A stretch of DNA of 64,000 nt, taken from NCBI RefSeq assembly GCF_000001735.4, contig NC_003075.7:13889001-13953000 (forward strand), read 5' to 3'. Source of the DNA: Arabidopsis thaliana. Taxonomy: Eukaryota; Streptophyta; Magnoliopsida; Brassicales; Brassicaceae. The translations under genes and the position numbers were made by a program. Positions 46,836 through 57,008 of this stretch are shown here, piece by piece (positions within the stretch are counted from its first letter, which is position 1; each line of letters begins with the position of its first letter). The notes under the pieces were generated by a model. That model saw only the letters and a program-made list of their open reading frames with translations, did no database searches and was not told the DNA's origin.

Positions 46836-48367
46836 CTAAGTTGATGGAGTGAACAAATGGACAACTGCAGACCAATAACCAGCCAACTGCAGTTATAAAT
46901 AGCAACCTCACGATTTAGTAAAAAAGCCTTTCATTTATCAACAACACTGAGGAAGTATAAGTAAACCATACCTGAGCCAGAATACCCTTCCCCGTTTGAG
47001 CTTCGATCACCAGCCCTATCATGAGTCCTATGATTGCCCATGCTCCGTTAATAGCCTCTATTTCACGCCTTCTCTGTAAAGCAAACGAGAGAATAAACTT
47101 CTGTGCTATCTCCACAAATCTTGTATACAATTTATCATCATTCGTCCAGAGGGTTTATTTCCTCACCTGTTGCTTTTCTCTGCCTTTAATCTCTTCCATT
47201 TGCTTACTAGCTAACCGCTTAGCCTCAAGAGGGTCTACCATGATTACCTCTTTTTTTACCTTTGCTTTTCCTGGAGGAGGAGGAGGAGATACCTACAAGA
47301 ACACTCAGCATGTCAGTAAGTTTAAACCAATGGTCATATCATATCAACCAACAAGAAGATCAAACATGACATGAGTATGACTTGGTGTCCTGAACGAAAA
47401 CACTACTAAGATAGCAAAATCTATAACTGCAAAAAAAGGTTAATGTTATACATTTGGGTTCGCTAGGACTCGTACTACTCCAACTCTGGCTCTGTTGCCC
47501 ACCAACTTTGCATCTTGGTGTCTTCTTAGTCCCTTTCTGATGAAAAATACATGTTTATAATGAATGAGAAGTTGTCTATTTATCAAACGTAATGATAACA
47601 ACTGATCAATGACTCCTAAATTGGATAAAACCAATGCTTCTTCTTCATGATCTTATTACCAACTTAGATTAACAAATGTCATAAAAGAAAAGAAGAAATA
47701 AAGCTGGCAATGGAACAAACACAGGGTATGTAAGTAAGTAAGAGAAGAGAAGCAGAATAAGAGGAATGCTTATCTCATGTATAGAATAACTATCAATTCG
47801 GTACCAATAAGTAAACTTATCCAAAACGCAAGAGCAAATATTCACAACACAAGTGTGATTATGTGAAATGAAACAGATCCAATAGGAACTAAACCGCTTC
47901 CAAACTATAAACAGTTCACTGATTACATTTGGATCTTAAACACGATGATGAATAAAGGATTTGAATTTCAAACATTACTCATAGAAAGCATCTTAACCCA
48001 ATCAACAGAGAAGAAATCAAAGTCACAATTGGAGAAATCTCAATTACCCAAAATGGATTCTGATTTTAGAAGTTCAGAGGAAAAACAGAGACTTTGGTGG
48101 CGAGTAACAACAAAAATCACAAACCCAGATCACGAATTACAAAAATTACGAGGCAGAACACTACATACGCTTTTCATTCCGAAAATTCAAAACTTCAACC
48201 AGAATAAGAGAACAGAGAACTGTAATTTGAAAAACAGAGTTTCAGAGAAAGACTTACACGAGAGAAGAGGAAGGAATAGCAAACCTTCCATTGGAAGAAG
48301 AAAACTGAGCATCAGCTCCAGGTAAGAAGAAGATAGGCGGCGCTGAAGAGAAAGACGTCACCACCAT
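46836..48367 (-). CDS. Small plastid-type one-helix protein, HLIP-like helix (AT4G28025 type)
   Basis: Five exons (48258-48367, 47452-47536, 47167-47292, 46972-47073, 46836-46886) join in frame to 157 residues. The first 65 residues or so (MVVTSFSSAPPIFFLPG, Ser- and Arg-rich, few acids) look like a chloroplast transit peptide. A Pro stretch (VSPPPPPGKAKVKKE) and a charged helix follow (EAKRLASKQMEEIKGREKQQ). The C-terminal third holds one membrane-type helix, EAINGAWAIIGLMIGLVIEA, then QTGKGILAQLAGYW. This resembles the chlorophyll-binding helix of HLIP/OHP/ELIP proteins (ExxNGRxAMxG), including the trailing TGKG, but the Arg is replaced by Ala. Family membership is inferred; the function is unknown. 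I do not recall it listed among plant LIL proteins. Confidence 0.85.
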
Positions 48368-48747
48368 TTCTAAGCCTTTCGTATTTTCGCAACGTTTTTC
48401 GTCTCTGTTTTATATACACTTGGTCTAGAGGATGAAAAACAAAGGCCACTCAAAACGTCGTCGTTTGTATTTCCACGACCAAGGAAAAACAAAATACAGA
48501 AAACATCCCAAATCTTATCCAACTAAAGTTCCTTTTATGGGTGATTTGATTATACACGACAAGGGACTAACTAAACCAAGTGTTTTCTGTGCAATTAGTA
48601 AAATAGAATGTTGGTATATGTAGACATCACATATTTGTAATTAGTAATTTACCTTTAAGCTAATGAATTAATTTTGTGGAGAGTTATAAAGCTTTTATTG
48701 ATTGCCAAGAACAGGTTGACATATTGGATATATTGGAAAATTTACAA

Positions 48748-50131
48748 TTACATGGACATGATTGGGGAGGTAGGAAGGGCGAGCCAGAGGAGGAGCCGTT
48801 GTGGCCTATTGAGGTATCGAGCTTGCCACGCTGGCTCAGCGGTCTCTTGCTCAAACCCACTTTTCATGTATAGACTCTTCGCTGCTTCATTGTCTACCGT
48901 CACATGCACGTACATATCCGTTATGCCTGAACCATATTCACAACTCTTTTTAAAAACTTCAATTGCACAAGTCTAAGGAGTTTGATTTAAATGTTCTTAC
49001 CCCATTCTCCAGCAACTCTCTTAGACTTGTCAATAAGTTTGTAACCAACTCCATTACGATGCAGCTCTTTTGCAACACAGACGTTGCTCAAGTATGCTCT
49101 AGCAAAATCCACACCAATCCCCTATAACACAAAATACTCTTAGGCTACTCAATTTGTCCAATTTCAGATTTTAAGTTCAGCATTGTTGGCAACATCAAAT
49201 AGACAAATACCTCTGGTTTTGTTCCAGCAATTTCATCAGGAAGCCAACGACATTGGTTAAGATCAAGGCTTCCCACCACAACTCTGTCTTCTATGCCATC
49301 AGAGAACTGAGAAACAGATGAACCATAGCACAAATCCATATCACAGTTTTTTCTAGACCAGGAAGTAACAATGACATGATGACAATTCCAAATGTAGAGC
49401 ACCATAACTTAAATGCAACAAACCCTCTTGAACAGGTAAATACAGGATGACCAAATTGAGTACACAGACCTTACATGCAGAGCATAAATCCTCAAAAGAG
49501 CTTGATAATTGCGACAATGGAAGGGTAGCATTTATGCAAGCGACCCGCGTAAACCCTTCCCTCTTCCCTGAAGTTCTCTCCTTAAGCGCCTCGAATTCAC
49601 GCTCTGCCAAGTATCTTCTATGATCCTAATGAAACTTGAACAGCAAACTGTAACATCAGCATAAGAAACAAACCATAAACCAAACAAAACACTCACTAAC
49701 TAATCACACAACAACAACGAAGTTCTTCAAAACTATAAACACAGCTCCAACATCAATTATCATTTCATCTACCAATTCATAGTCAACGGAGTTGACTTCA
49801 TGATACAACAAATAGCTAAAAATCATCTTCTAATTCACCGATTAAGTAAGAAACTGACTTGGATATTGTAAGCAGAAGGATTGAGTTCGTTGAAGGTTCG
49901 TACGCGGAGACAAGCTGCAGCCCAAAGCTCATCTTCTGACACCGATTCGGATATGACGAAAGTCGACTTGTCGATCGCTGGAGCACAAATGTGTGAGGAA
50001 GCAGCGACGGGACGGAACCGTAACTTCAATGAAGGAATCGAAAGATACGAGCGTGATGATCCATCTGTGTTTGGGTCGCCGAAAATGGCGATAGAGGATG
50101 AACTTGGGAGAGACGAACAGAGAAACGCCAT
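48748..50131 (-). CDS. GNAT7: Plastid-type GNAT acetyltransferase (AT4G28030, probably GNAT7)
   Basis: Minus-strand gene of about 270 residues in several exons, starting MAFLCSSLPSSSSIAIFGDP, a Ser-rich transit-peptide-like leader. The GNAT fold is visible: N-terminal helix ELWAAACLRVRTFNEL; strands around RVACINATLPLS and RVVVGSLDLNQCRWLP; strand beta4 and the acetyl-CoA loop YLSNVCVAKELHRNGVGYKL (motif RNGVGY, the [QR]xxGx[GA] signature); and motif B ITDMYVHVTVDNEAAKSLYM with KSGFEQE. It ends RLLLWLALPTSPIMSM at TAA (48748-48750). Members of this plant group are dual N-alpha and lysine acetyltransferases of plastids; the symbol GNAT7 is recalled with moderate certainty. Several site II elements lie just upstream. 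Confidence 0.9.
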
Positions 50132-50188
50132 TTTTTCGCGGACTAATCACATCCTCAGCTTCTTGCTAAGCTTCAAAGCTCGCATGTT

Positions 50189-50224
50189 TGGGCTTTTCTA
50201 TTATTTGGGCCCAATATGAGCCCA
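50189..50224 (-). promoter_or_regulatory. Cluster of site II elements upstream of the GNAT gene
   Basis: TGGGCT at 50189-50194, a TTGGGCCCAA palindrome starting at 50205, and GAGCCCA at about 50219-50224, all 60-95 bases upstream of the GNAT start. Four TGGGCY matches in 36 bases is unlikely by chance. Confidence 0.6.
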
Positions 50225-51864
50225 TAGTTTTCTGTTTGTTTACGCTTCTTTCAATTTTTATCCGAGAGAAATGGCAGCCACACAAATACCAACTAAATGT
50301 CATAACTCATAAACAAAAGATACGTAACAAACTTTTAACGTTTTATTTCCCACCAAAAGAAAATCAACATGTGTCATCATCACTCATCATCTTTTCTTTC
50401 AACGACAAAAAATAACATTGTTCTTATCGCAACAATACATGTTTTATCATCATCATTTGAATGTACGTAATCAATGTATCTCGATTCTTTTTGGTTGATA
50501 TAGAAAAGAATTTGGAGTTGTATTTTGTTACCTAATAAAAATCAATTAAAATTAATAATAGTAATCTACACCCTCGTTAAGAGAAGCAAGTAGAGCTAGT
50601 TCATGCATGATGATGTCTTAGTAAAAGAAATAAGATTATCTCATATAAAGTAATAGTTAGAAAGTGTGGAAGGATTAGAATGAGGATGATGATGATGTGT
50701 GTCATGAGTCATTGATCTTTGTCATTATCCTATGATTCATATCTCTTCTTTCTCGTGCATCCAATTCTTATTGGTCAACAAATACCAATAGAAATCATTT
50801 CAGCAATAATGGACAGAAACCTACTTACGATTGGTGGGAGGGATACACAAGAAGACAACTAGAGTGACTAACTATAACATGTTCACGCATATGATCTTTT
50901 ATCTATTTTCATAATTCTGATGTCTGTGACCACCTTGCAATACACCTGTACTTAAATGTAGAATATACGTTATAATATTCGTAATACAACGCATCACATA
51001 GGACCTAAATGGCGATTTTTATGGTTGCATAGTTTCTTGAAAAATGTTTTATTTTGTTGATACGTATTCAATCGTGATTGTCAAGAGAATGAAATATCAT
51101 ACAGTGAAATCAAAAGGAATTAACTAAACAATAATTGGTAGTCAAATCTTAAAATGCTATACGTATAATTTTCTTCTTTAATTTTTCTTTTTTTCTTTTT
51201 TATTTTGTAAGAGATTTCTTTGAACAATAATTAATTCAATCTTTCCTTACGTATTAAACAATGAATAGAAAAAAATCACAAGACATTATTGAATAAATGT
51301 CGGATTATCTACTATATATGTGTGCGCATGTGATATAGTACTGTAATAGTGGGCTACAGGCCAACTTCGGCTTTCCAAGAACATGGTTGCATCGAGCATA
51401 TCTTTGCTAGATTTTAAATATAACTACAACTTCTTGCTTACTTTGTGATGCGGAAACTCAAAACCGTAATCACTCATGTTATATTTTTTGTTGTTGCTTT
51501 CAACGCTAATATCTGAAACCAGTTTTCGCTGGTCTAAGATCCATTTGCAAGAAATGTCAACAAAATAAAAAGCTCTTATCATTCCCACGAGTTTTAGTTA
51601 AGGTAATCTATTATTCCAAGACTTCCACGAACCACCTATATATAGAAGCTTACATATTCTATAGACTTAATAAATGTATAGTTCAATATTATGTCACTAA
51701 CGTACGCGGCTAACAGGTTTGTTAATCCTTCCTATCACATGATTGACATACACACACACACACACGCACGACACATTATTTGTATTCAGTATTCACATAT
51801 ACGATATATAATTACAAGAGACGTGTATATTGAGAGATTCATTTTTTAGTGATTGTAGATCTTA
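50225..51864. other. Intergenic region upstream of UMAMIT33
   Basis: AT-rich, 1.6 kb, no coding signal. It contains a CA run (about 51750-51766) and TATATATAG near 51638-51646, a possible TATA box some 240 bases before the start codon. No other feature was recognised. Confidence 0.5.
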
Positions 51865-51880
51865 AGAGAGAGAGAGAGAG
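51865..51880 (+). repeat. GA run directly before the UMAMIT33 start codon
   Basis: AAGAGAGAGAGAGAG abuts the ATG at 51881. GA tracts in leaders are common in Arabidopsis and can bind BPC factors. Confidence 0.8.
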
Positions 51881-53201
51881 ATGGAGATATCGAAATACAA
51901 GGCGGTGCTAGCGTTAGTGATGTTGCAGTTTACGTCCGCCGGAGTTGCACTCTTCACGAAAGCTGCTTTCATGGAAGGTCTCAATCCCACCGTCTTCGTT
52001 GTTTACCGTCAAGCCATCGCCACTCTCTTCATCTGCCCCATCTCTTTCATTTCCGCTTGGTAAGTTCAGTGTTTTTGAACCAATCTATATATTATTTATC
52101 ACATGAATTCTGACTCATTTCCATGTGAATGGTAATTAGGAGGAAAGAAAACAAACCTTCTCTGGGAGTAAGAGGCTTTTGGTGGGTGGCTTTGACGGCT
52201 GTTATTGGTGTGACTGTTAATCAGAACGCTTATTTCAAAGGGATTGACTTGTCTTCTTCATCCATGGCTTGTGCCATGACTAATCTTATTCCTGCCGTCA
52301 CCTTCATTATCTCCATCATTGTTGGGTATGTATCATCAACATATATGTTCTAAGATTCTATATTGATGGATTGGTTATTTATTATTGATATTGGATGTTT
52401 GTTTCAGGTTCGAGAGTATAAAGAGGAGAAGTATGAAAAGTGTTGCAAAAGTAATAGGAACTGGTGTCTGTGTGGGAGGAGCCATGGCAATGACTTTTCT
52501 CAGAGGTCCAAAATTGCTCAATGCCTTGCTCAACCAAGACAACACAGCTTGGTTACTCGGCTGCTTCTTCCTTCTTATTAGCACATTTGCTTGGTCTCTT
52601 TGGTTGATCCTTCAGGTTCCTATTGCCTCTCACTGTCCTGACCACTTGTACACTTCTGCCTGCACATGTTTCATCGCTACCATAGCTTCTTTCCTCGTGG
52701 CTCTCGCCTTAGGCAACACTCATTTACCGCCCTGGAAGCTTGATTCCTTCTTGAAGCTCTCTTGCTGCATATACTCTGGATTCCAGTTGGCGATATCTTT
52801 CTTTCTACAAGCTTGGATCGTATCACAGAAAGGACCTGTTTTCTCTGCCCTCTTCAACCCTCTTTCTGCAGTCATCGTCACTTTCTTCGGCGCTCTGTAT
52901 CTAAAAGAACAGACTTACCTCGGGAGGTATGCCATTTTCTTACTATCCTCTCTTCGTTCTGTAGCTCAATTCACATTTTTAAATCTGTTTTGCTCGTTTC
53001 TGCAGCTTGTTAGGCGCTTTGGCTATCATCCTTGGTCTCTACATTGTTCTCTGGGGCAAATCTGAAGACTATCAAGAAGAATCAACAGACCTGAAATTGG
53101 AAAATGAACACAACACTTCCTCTCAATCTGACATTGTTTCCATTATGATTGGTGATAAGGCCTTTCGTAGTTCGGAGCTATTAGAACCTCTTCTCATGTG
53201 A
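51881..53201 (+). CDS. UMAMIT33: UMAMIT-family transporter (nodulin MtN21/EamA type), UMAMIT33
   Basis: Exons 51881-52059, 52140-52325, 52408-52926 and 53006-53201 give 359 residues in frame. Ten hydrophobic segments arranged as two EamA repeats: the first opens with YKAVLALVMLQFTSAGVALF and includes NPTVFVVYRQAIATLFICPI; the second includes WLLGCFFLLISTFAWSLWLI, QLAISFFLQAWIVSQKGPVF and SALFNPLSAVIVTFFGALYL. The C-terminus is a short cytosolic tail. UMAMITs are bidirectional amino-acid facilitators of plasma or vacuolar membranes. The symbol follows AT4G28040; the substrate cannot be read from sequence. It converges on TET7. Confidence 0.94.
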
Positions 53202-53565
53202 GTTTTATTGAAGTCAGTTCTACATGGTGTAAGTGGAAATTTTTGACAATGGACACTTAAAGAATATGAAAATGATAATAACGCAAAGTGAAATGGAACT
53301 TCTTTTACAAATCTCACTCGTCTCAACAGATGTATAAGCTACTCAACACACAAAAGAGTCGAAATAGAAGCACAAGCAAGTGCTTTTGTAACTCATTATG
53401 TTGCAAATTTAAGAGAGAAAATACATTGAAATTGCAATCCCCCACACACAAGACAAGCGATCAACGAGTTGTCTTAAATGCTGCTTTAACTTACTTGACA
53501 GTAAGATGATGACACTTCAGATATCTTCTCTGGCCTTAGTCTTGGTTTCAACGCATTAGAATCTA

Positions 53566-54621
53566 TTACCAACTGCGTTTCCTGTTGTTCCTGAACGCAC
53601 AACAACCAACAGAGTAGACGATAATGAGGAATATGAGGAAGACAATGTTGACCTTAGCCACCTTTTTCCATGAGTTCTTGATGTTGTCAAGCAGACCAGC
53701 CTTGCAGGCTTCACAGTCGTAGCAGAGAGTTCCTGGTTTGTTGTCCCACACATTACAGTCCTCGTTTTTGTATGGACCAGGAGTCTTTGTCCAAGTAGTC
53801 GGGTTCACATAGGTGAAGTTACAGTCATTGGACGGCTTACAACAACCAGACTACACAAGTAAAGCAAACAAAAAGTAGTTAGTAAAAAACATCACTATTA
53901 TTTCTAAAGACTAAATCTTTCTAAAAGGCTTTGTGTGTTTGTTTCCATGGGAGAAAAAGTAAGCTTTTTGTTCATAAAACAAAATCACTTTTTGAGGAAA
54001 AAGCAAAGTTGAATCCATGAATCTCATCAAAAAGCTAGATTCACTTTTAAAATCCCGATCTCTAATTCTAAATCACAGATGAAATTTTTTTTAAATCAGA
54101 TCAAAATTGTGAACCTGAAGAGCATTAAGATTAGATTTGTAGAAATCTTCAACGTTAATGCTGGCATAACGAGTACGATAAGTGGAGCAAACGTCAGAGT
54201 ACATCAAACAACTCCTGATCCGTTCCCAATTCTTAGCATTGTTGACACGTTTCTGCAACCAATTAGAGTAATCGGCGACATGATACTCTTTATACCCTCG
54301 ATCCGATATAACCTCACCGGCGCCGCGGTTTGTGACTGCGAAAGCGAAGATTGTGAAACAGAAGCCGAGGAGAATGAGGAGGAACATAGCGAAGAGGTAA
54401 AGCCAGAGGAGGCAAGAGACACGGCAACAAGCACCGACGAGTCCGGCGATTGAGACGAACATGAGGAAGATTCCGAGTACGACCATTGGTTTGTCGAGGA
54501 AACGTTCGCATTCGGTTGCTGCATTTTTGCCGAGCCAGATCCCGGCGGAGAGAATTGGGATTGAGAGGAGGAATGTGAAGAAATTGAGGATTCCGAGGAG
54601 ATTGTTGCTACACTGAACCAT
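53566..54621 (-). CDS. TET7: Tetraspanin TET7
   Basis: Two exons, 54115-54621 and 53566-53850, give 263 residues. Four membrane helices: [60 protein letters not shown] and, near the C-terminus, [20 protein letters not shown]. The large extracellular loop carries the plant GCCKP motif ([10 protein letters not shown]) and further cysteines ([20 protein letters not shown]), expected to form disulfides. Plant tetraspanins organise plasma-membrane domains and exosomes; individual TET7 functions are not shown by the sequence. The single intron falls just before GCCKP. Confidence 0.95.
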
Positions 54622-55017
54622 CGCTTTTTGTTCCGGCGGAAATAAAAATGTGATTTTTTTTTCTATCTCCGATTTCAGATCTTATTATGCAAAAAAAAAG
54701 AATTGGGAACTTTGTCCGTTACGAAATCTGTTGGGACTTAAACGGAACTAATTGGTTCTTAAGACAGCTAGACAACTAAAAGTTAAAATCTTTTGCTATT
54801 TATTGTTTACACCCTTTAAGTTGTTGGAAGTGACAAAATTGTCTCGACAAATAAAATTCTGACATGATGAATCCAAAGAATGTCTTGTTCCAATTTATTT
54901 AATTGATCATCCAAGGAAAAACGATTAATGAAAGACAAGAGTTATAGATTTCATGATCATCCACACGACCTTTTTTGGTCTCAAACTTAAAATGAAAAAG
55001 AGAGATTCTTGTGTGAA

Positions 55018-56602
55018 TCAAAGAGGGCCAGGGAATGTTCCAGTCTCCCTCTGCTCATTCCACTTGTCAACCTGCGAGAAGATAATCACATATCTTGTTA
55101 AGAATGTGAGTAGCTAGTGAAGCTGACGGATAATAAAAAATGAAAGTACAAACCCATTCCCCAGGGCAGAGAGCGCGGTAGTACTTGGCGAACCTCTCGC
55201 ATTCATTTGCATCCTCACCTTTTGCAGTTGTGCACCTGCACAGATATTGTTTATGTTATTGTTGTTGAAGTTAGAGAATGAACTGAAGAGTCACTAACTC
55301 TATCACACAAGAGTACCTGTGGAACTCAATGTAACGGGTGAAGCAGTGCCTCGTTTGGTTTGTTGTTGGAAACCGAAAATCAGCAGGAGCAGTTTTCAGT
55401 TCAATCTAAATTCAATAGAAACACCAAAACAAACAGATTTAGACACCGAGATAAAACCCTTGGTTTTAAAAAGCGCGCTAATGGCGTGCCATGGCGCATA
55501 GCGCACCGATGCTCTAAGAATAGGGCAACAAGACGTGGAGGCGAGGCGACATCTATGATGCGCACGCCATACGTGAGCCTTGGCCGATGCACAAGGTGGC
55601 AAAGCGATCGCCTCTTGTGTTCAGGCGAAAACTCTTCGAAACCAACAACAGAATTCTGTGATTTTAGGGTTTGCACGAAGAAATGACTAGGAGGAATAGG
55701 ATAAACCATTTTCTAAACCTAGCTGGTTAATACATGATTCAATTTAAGTGGTTTGGTAGCCTAATCCACGACTAGAAAGTTTAACCATGTGTTATAATTA
55801 GCTTATCAAACCAAATCAATCCTAGGTTTATCTTAAACTAAAACGGATTTGACCCTTACCTCTTAACCCACGACATTTTAACCAGTTAGAAGATGTAAAA
55901 TCCCTAATTTTTCTAAATAGAACACCATAGACGATATAAGCTTGAAGGCTAAAACCATATGCAGAGAATCTGTTAAGAGAACGCCACAGATCCAAAAAGC
56001 GCGCGCTTTGGTGAGCCATGGCACATAGCGCACTAAAGGACTCTCTGTGCCATGGTGCGCTTTGTGCCATTTAAAACTCAGATAAAACCATAAATTTTCC
56101 TAGTGAGTCACGAAGATGGAGACCAACAATAACAACATTTTCTTTTAGACTTCAAAGATCCATCTTTTCTTCTCTTTCAGTTCCCAAGTCTACTAAAAAA
56201 ATGCCAAAATGGTTTGACAGAGAAACTCTATTATACAATTCCAGTCGAGCAACAATAGACCACCACGCCTTTGAGAAAACGATTTGACGGAAAATCTTCC
56301 ATCACTTTTCTACAATTCTAATGAACTCATATGTCTTTCTTCTCTATACAAACACTCCACCAGATCATCTATAGAGGATGAGTGGAAAAAGCCAGAGTAA
56401 CGAGCAGCTAATTTCACATCAAATCGATTTCCATCAAAAAGAAATCTAATGGGTATCAAAGTTAATGTAGGCATATAAGAAATGATCAATCAGATCTCGA
56501 ATAAAGGTCTCCGGCAAATTATAATCTCCGGCGGAAAAACAGAGCTAAATCGTGTTTATAATAAATATATACGAAAAGATGTAAGATTACCTCGTCCTCC
56601 AT
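55018..56602 (-). CDS. COX6B-3: Cytochrome c oxidase subunit 6b (COX6b-3 type)
   Basis: Four exons give 78 residues. Exon 1 encodes only MEDE (ATG at 56602); after a 1.2-kb intron come IELKTAPADFRFPTTNQTRH and CFTRYIEFHR, then CTTAKGEDANECERFAKYYR and ALCPGEW, then VDKWNEQRETGTFPGPL and TGA at 55018-55020. The twin motifs CX9C (C FTRYIEFHR C) and CX10C (CERFAKYYRALC) mark an intermembrane-space protein oxidised by the Mia40 pathway. COX6b sits at the dimer interface of complex IV. It is short, lacking the long N-terminal extension of COX6b-1. The intron between exons 1 and 2 contains a candidate transposon (55459-56079). It is divergent to the AFG1-like gene, 406 bases apart. Confidence 0.94.
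55459..56079. mobile_element. Candidate non-autonomous DNA transposon in the COX6b intron
   Basis: A 621-base segment flanked on both sides by the same 10 bases, AGATAAAACC (55449-55458 and 56080-56089), a probable target-site duplication. Its ends are inverted: left CTTGGTTTTAAAAAGCGCGC, right (reverse complement) GAGTTTTAAATGGCACAAAG then CGC. Near the right end, 55994-56033 repeats the left-end unit (AAAAAGCGCGC, GCCATGG, ATAGCGCAC). The interior is GC-richer than the surrounding intron. A 9-11 bp duplication plus inverted ends fits a Mutator-like element; no transposase is present, so it would be non-autonomous. Confidence 0.6.
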
Positions 56603-56756
56603 GGCTGATCTGAAATGAATGATGAGAAACTTTGGTTGGGTAGGAGAAGAAAGAGGAGACGCAGTCGATTGAAAATGAAGTTTGCAAATCGCCAACTTTT
56701 CTCCTCCGGTGACGACGACTAGAAGAAAAAGAAGCCAATGAGGCCGCTTTCATTGT

Positions 56757-56778
56757 TGGGCTCCAATACTAATGGGCC
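56757..56778. promoter_or_regulatory. Site II elements in the COX6b / AFG1-like divergent promoter
   Basis: TGGGCT at 56757-56762 and TGGGCC at 56773-56778, between two divergent genes for mitochondrial proteins. Site II elements are established regulators of plant cytochrome c and COX genes. They stand about 155-175 bases from the COX6b start. Confidence 0.65.
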
Positions 56779-56909
56779 TAAGTTCACTTTACAGTTTAAA
56801 CCGATTCAATCGGTTATTATCGGTTTAGTCTTTTGTTGTTGAATCTTTCTTTAGTTCAGAGAGTCTGAGCTTGAGCAGGTGCGAGTAGTGAGGAAGGTGC
56901 ATCGCTTCG

Positions 56910-56934
56910 ATTCTTCTTCTTCTTCTTCTTCTTC
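56910..56934. repeat. TTC/CTT microsatellite in the AFG1-like leader
   Basis: About eight TTC units some 75 bases upstream of the AFG1-like start codon. Confidence 0.85.
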
Positions 56935-57008
56935 GTTGAATCCGTCATCCTCCGATCACTGAAGAGGTTTCCGATTACCTTTCTCTCTCTCTCATTCTCA
57001 TTCTCACC

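Noticed and set aside
54079-54453. Plus-strand 124-codon frame opposite TET7 exon 1, with an acidic tail
   Set aside because: Antisense of the membrane-rich tetraspanin exon; the minus-strand model has family motifs.
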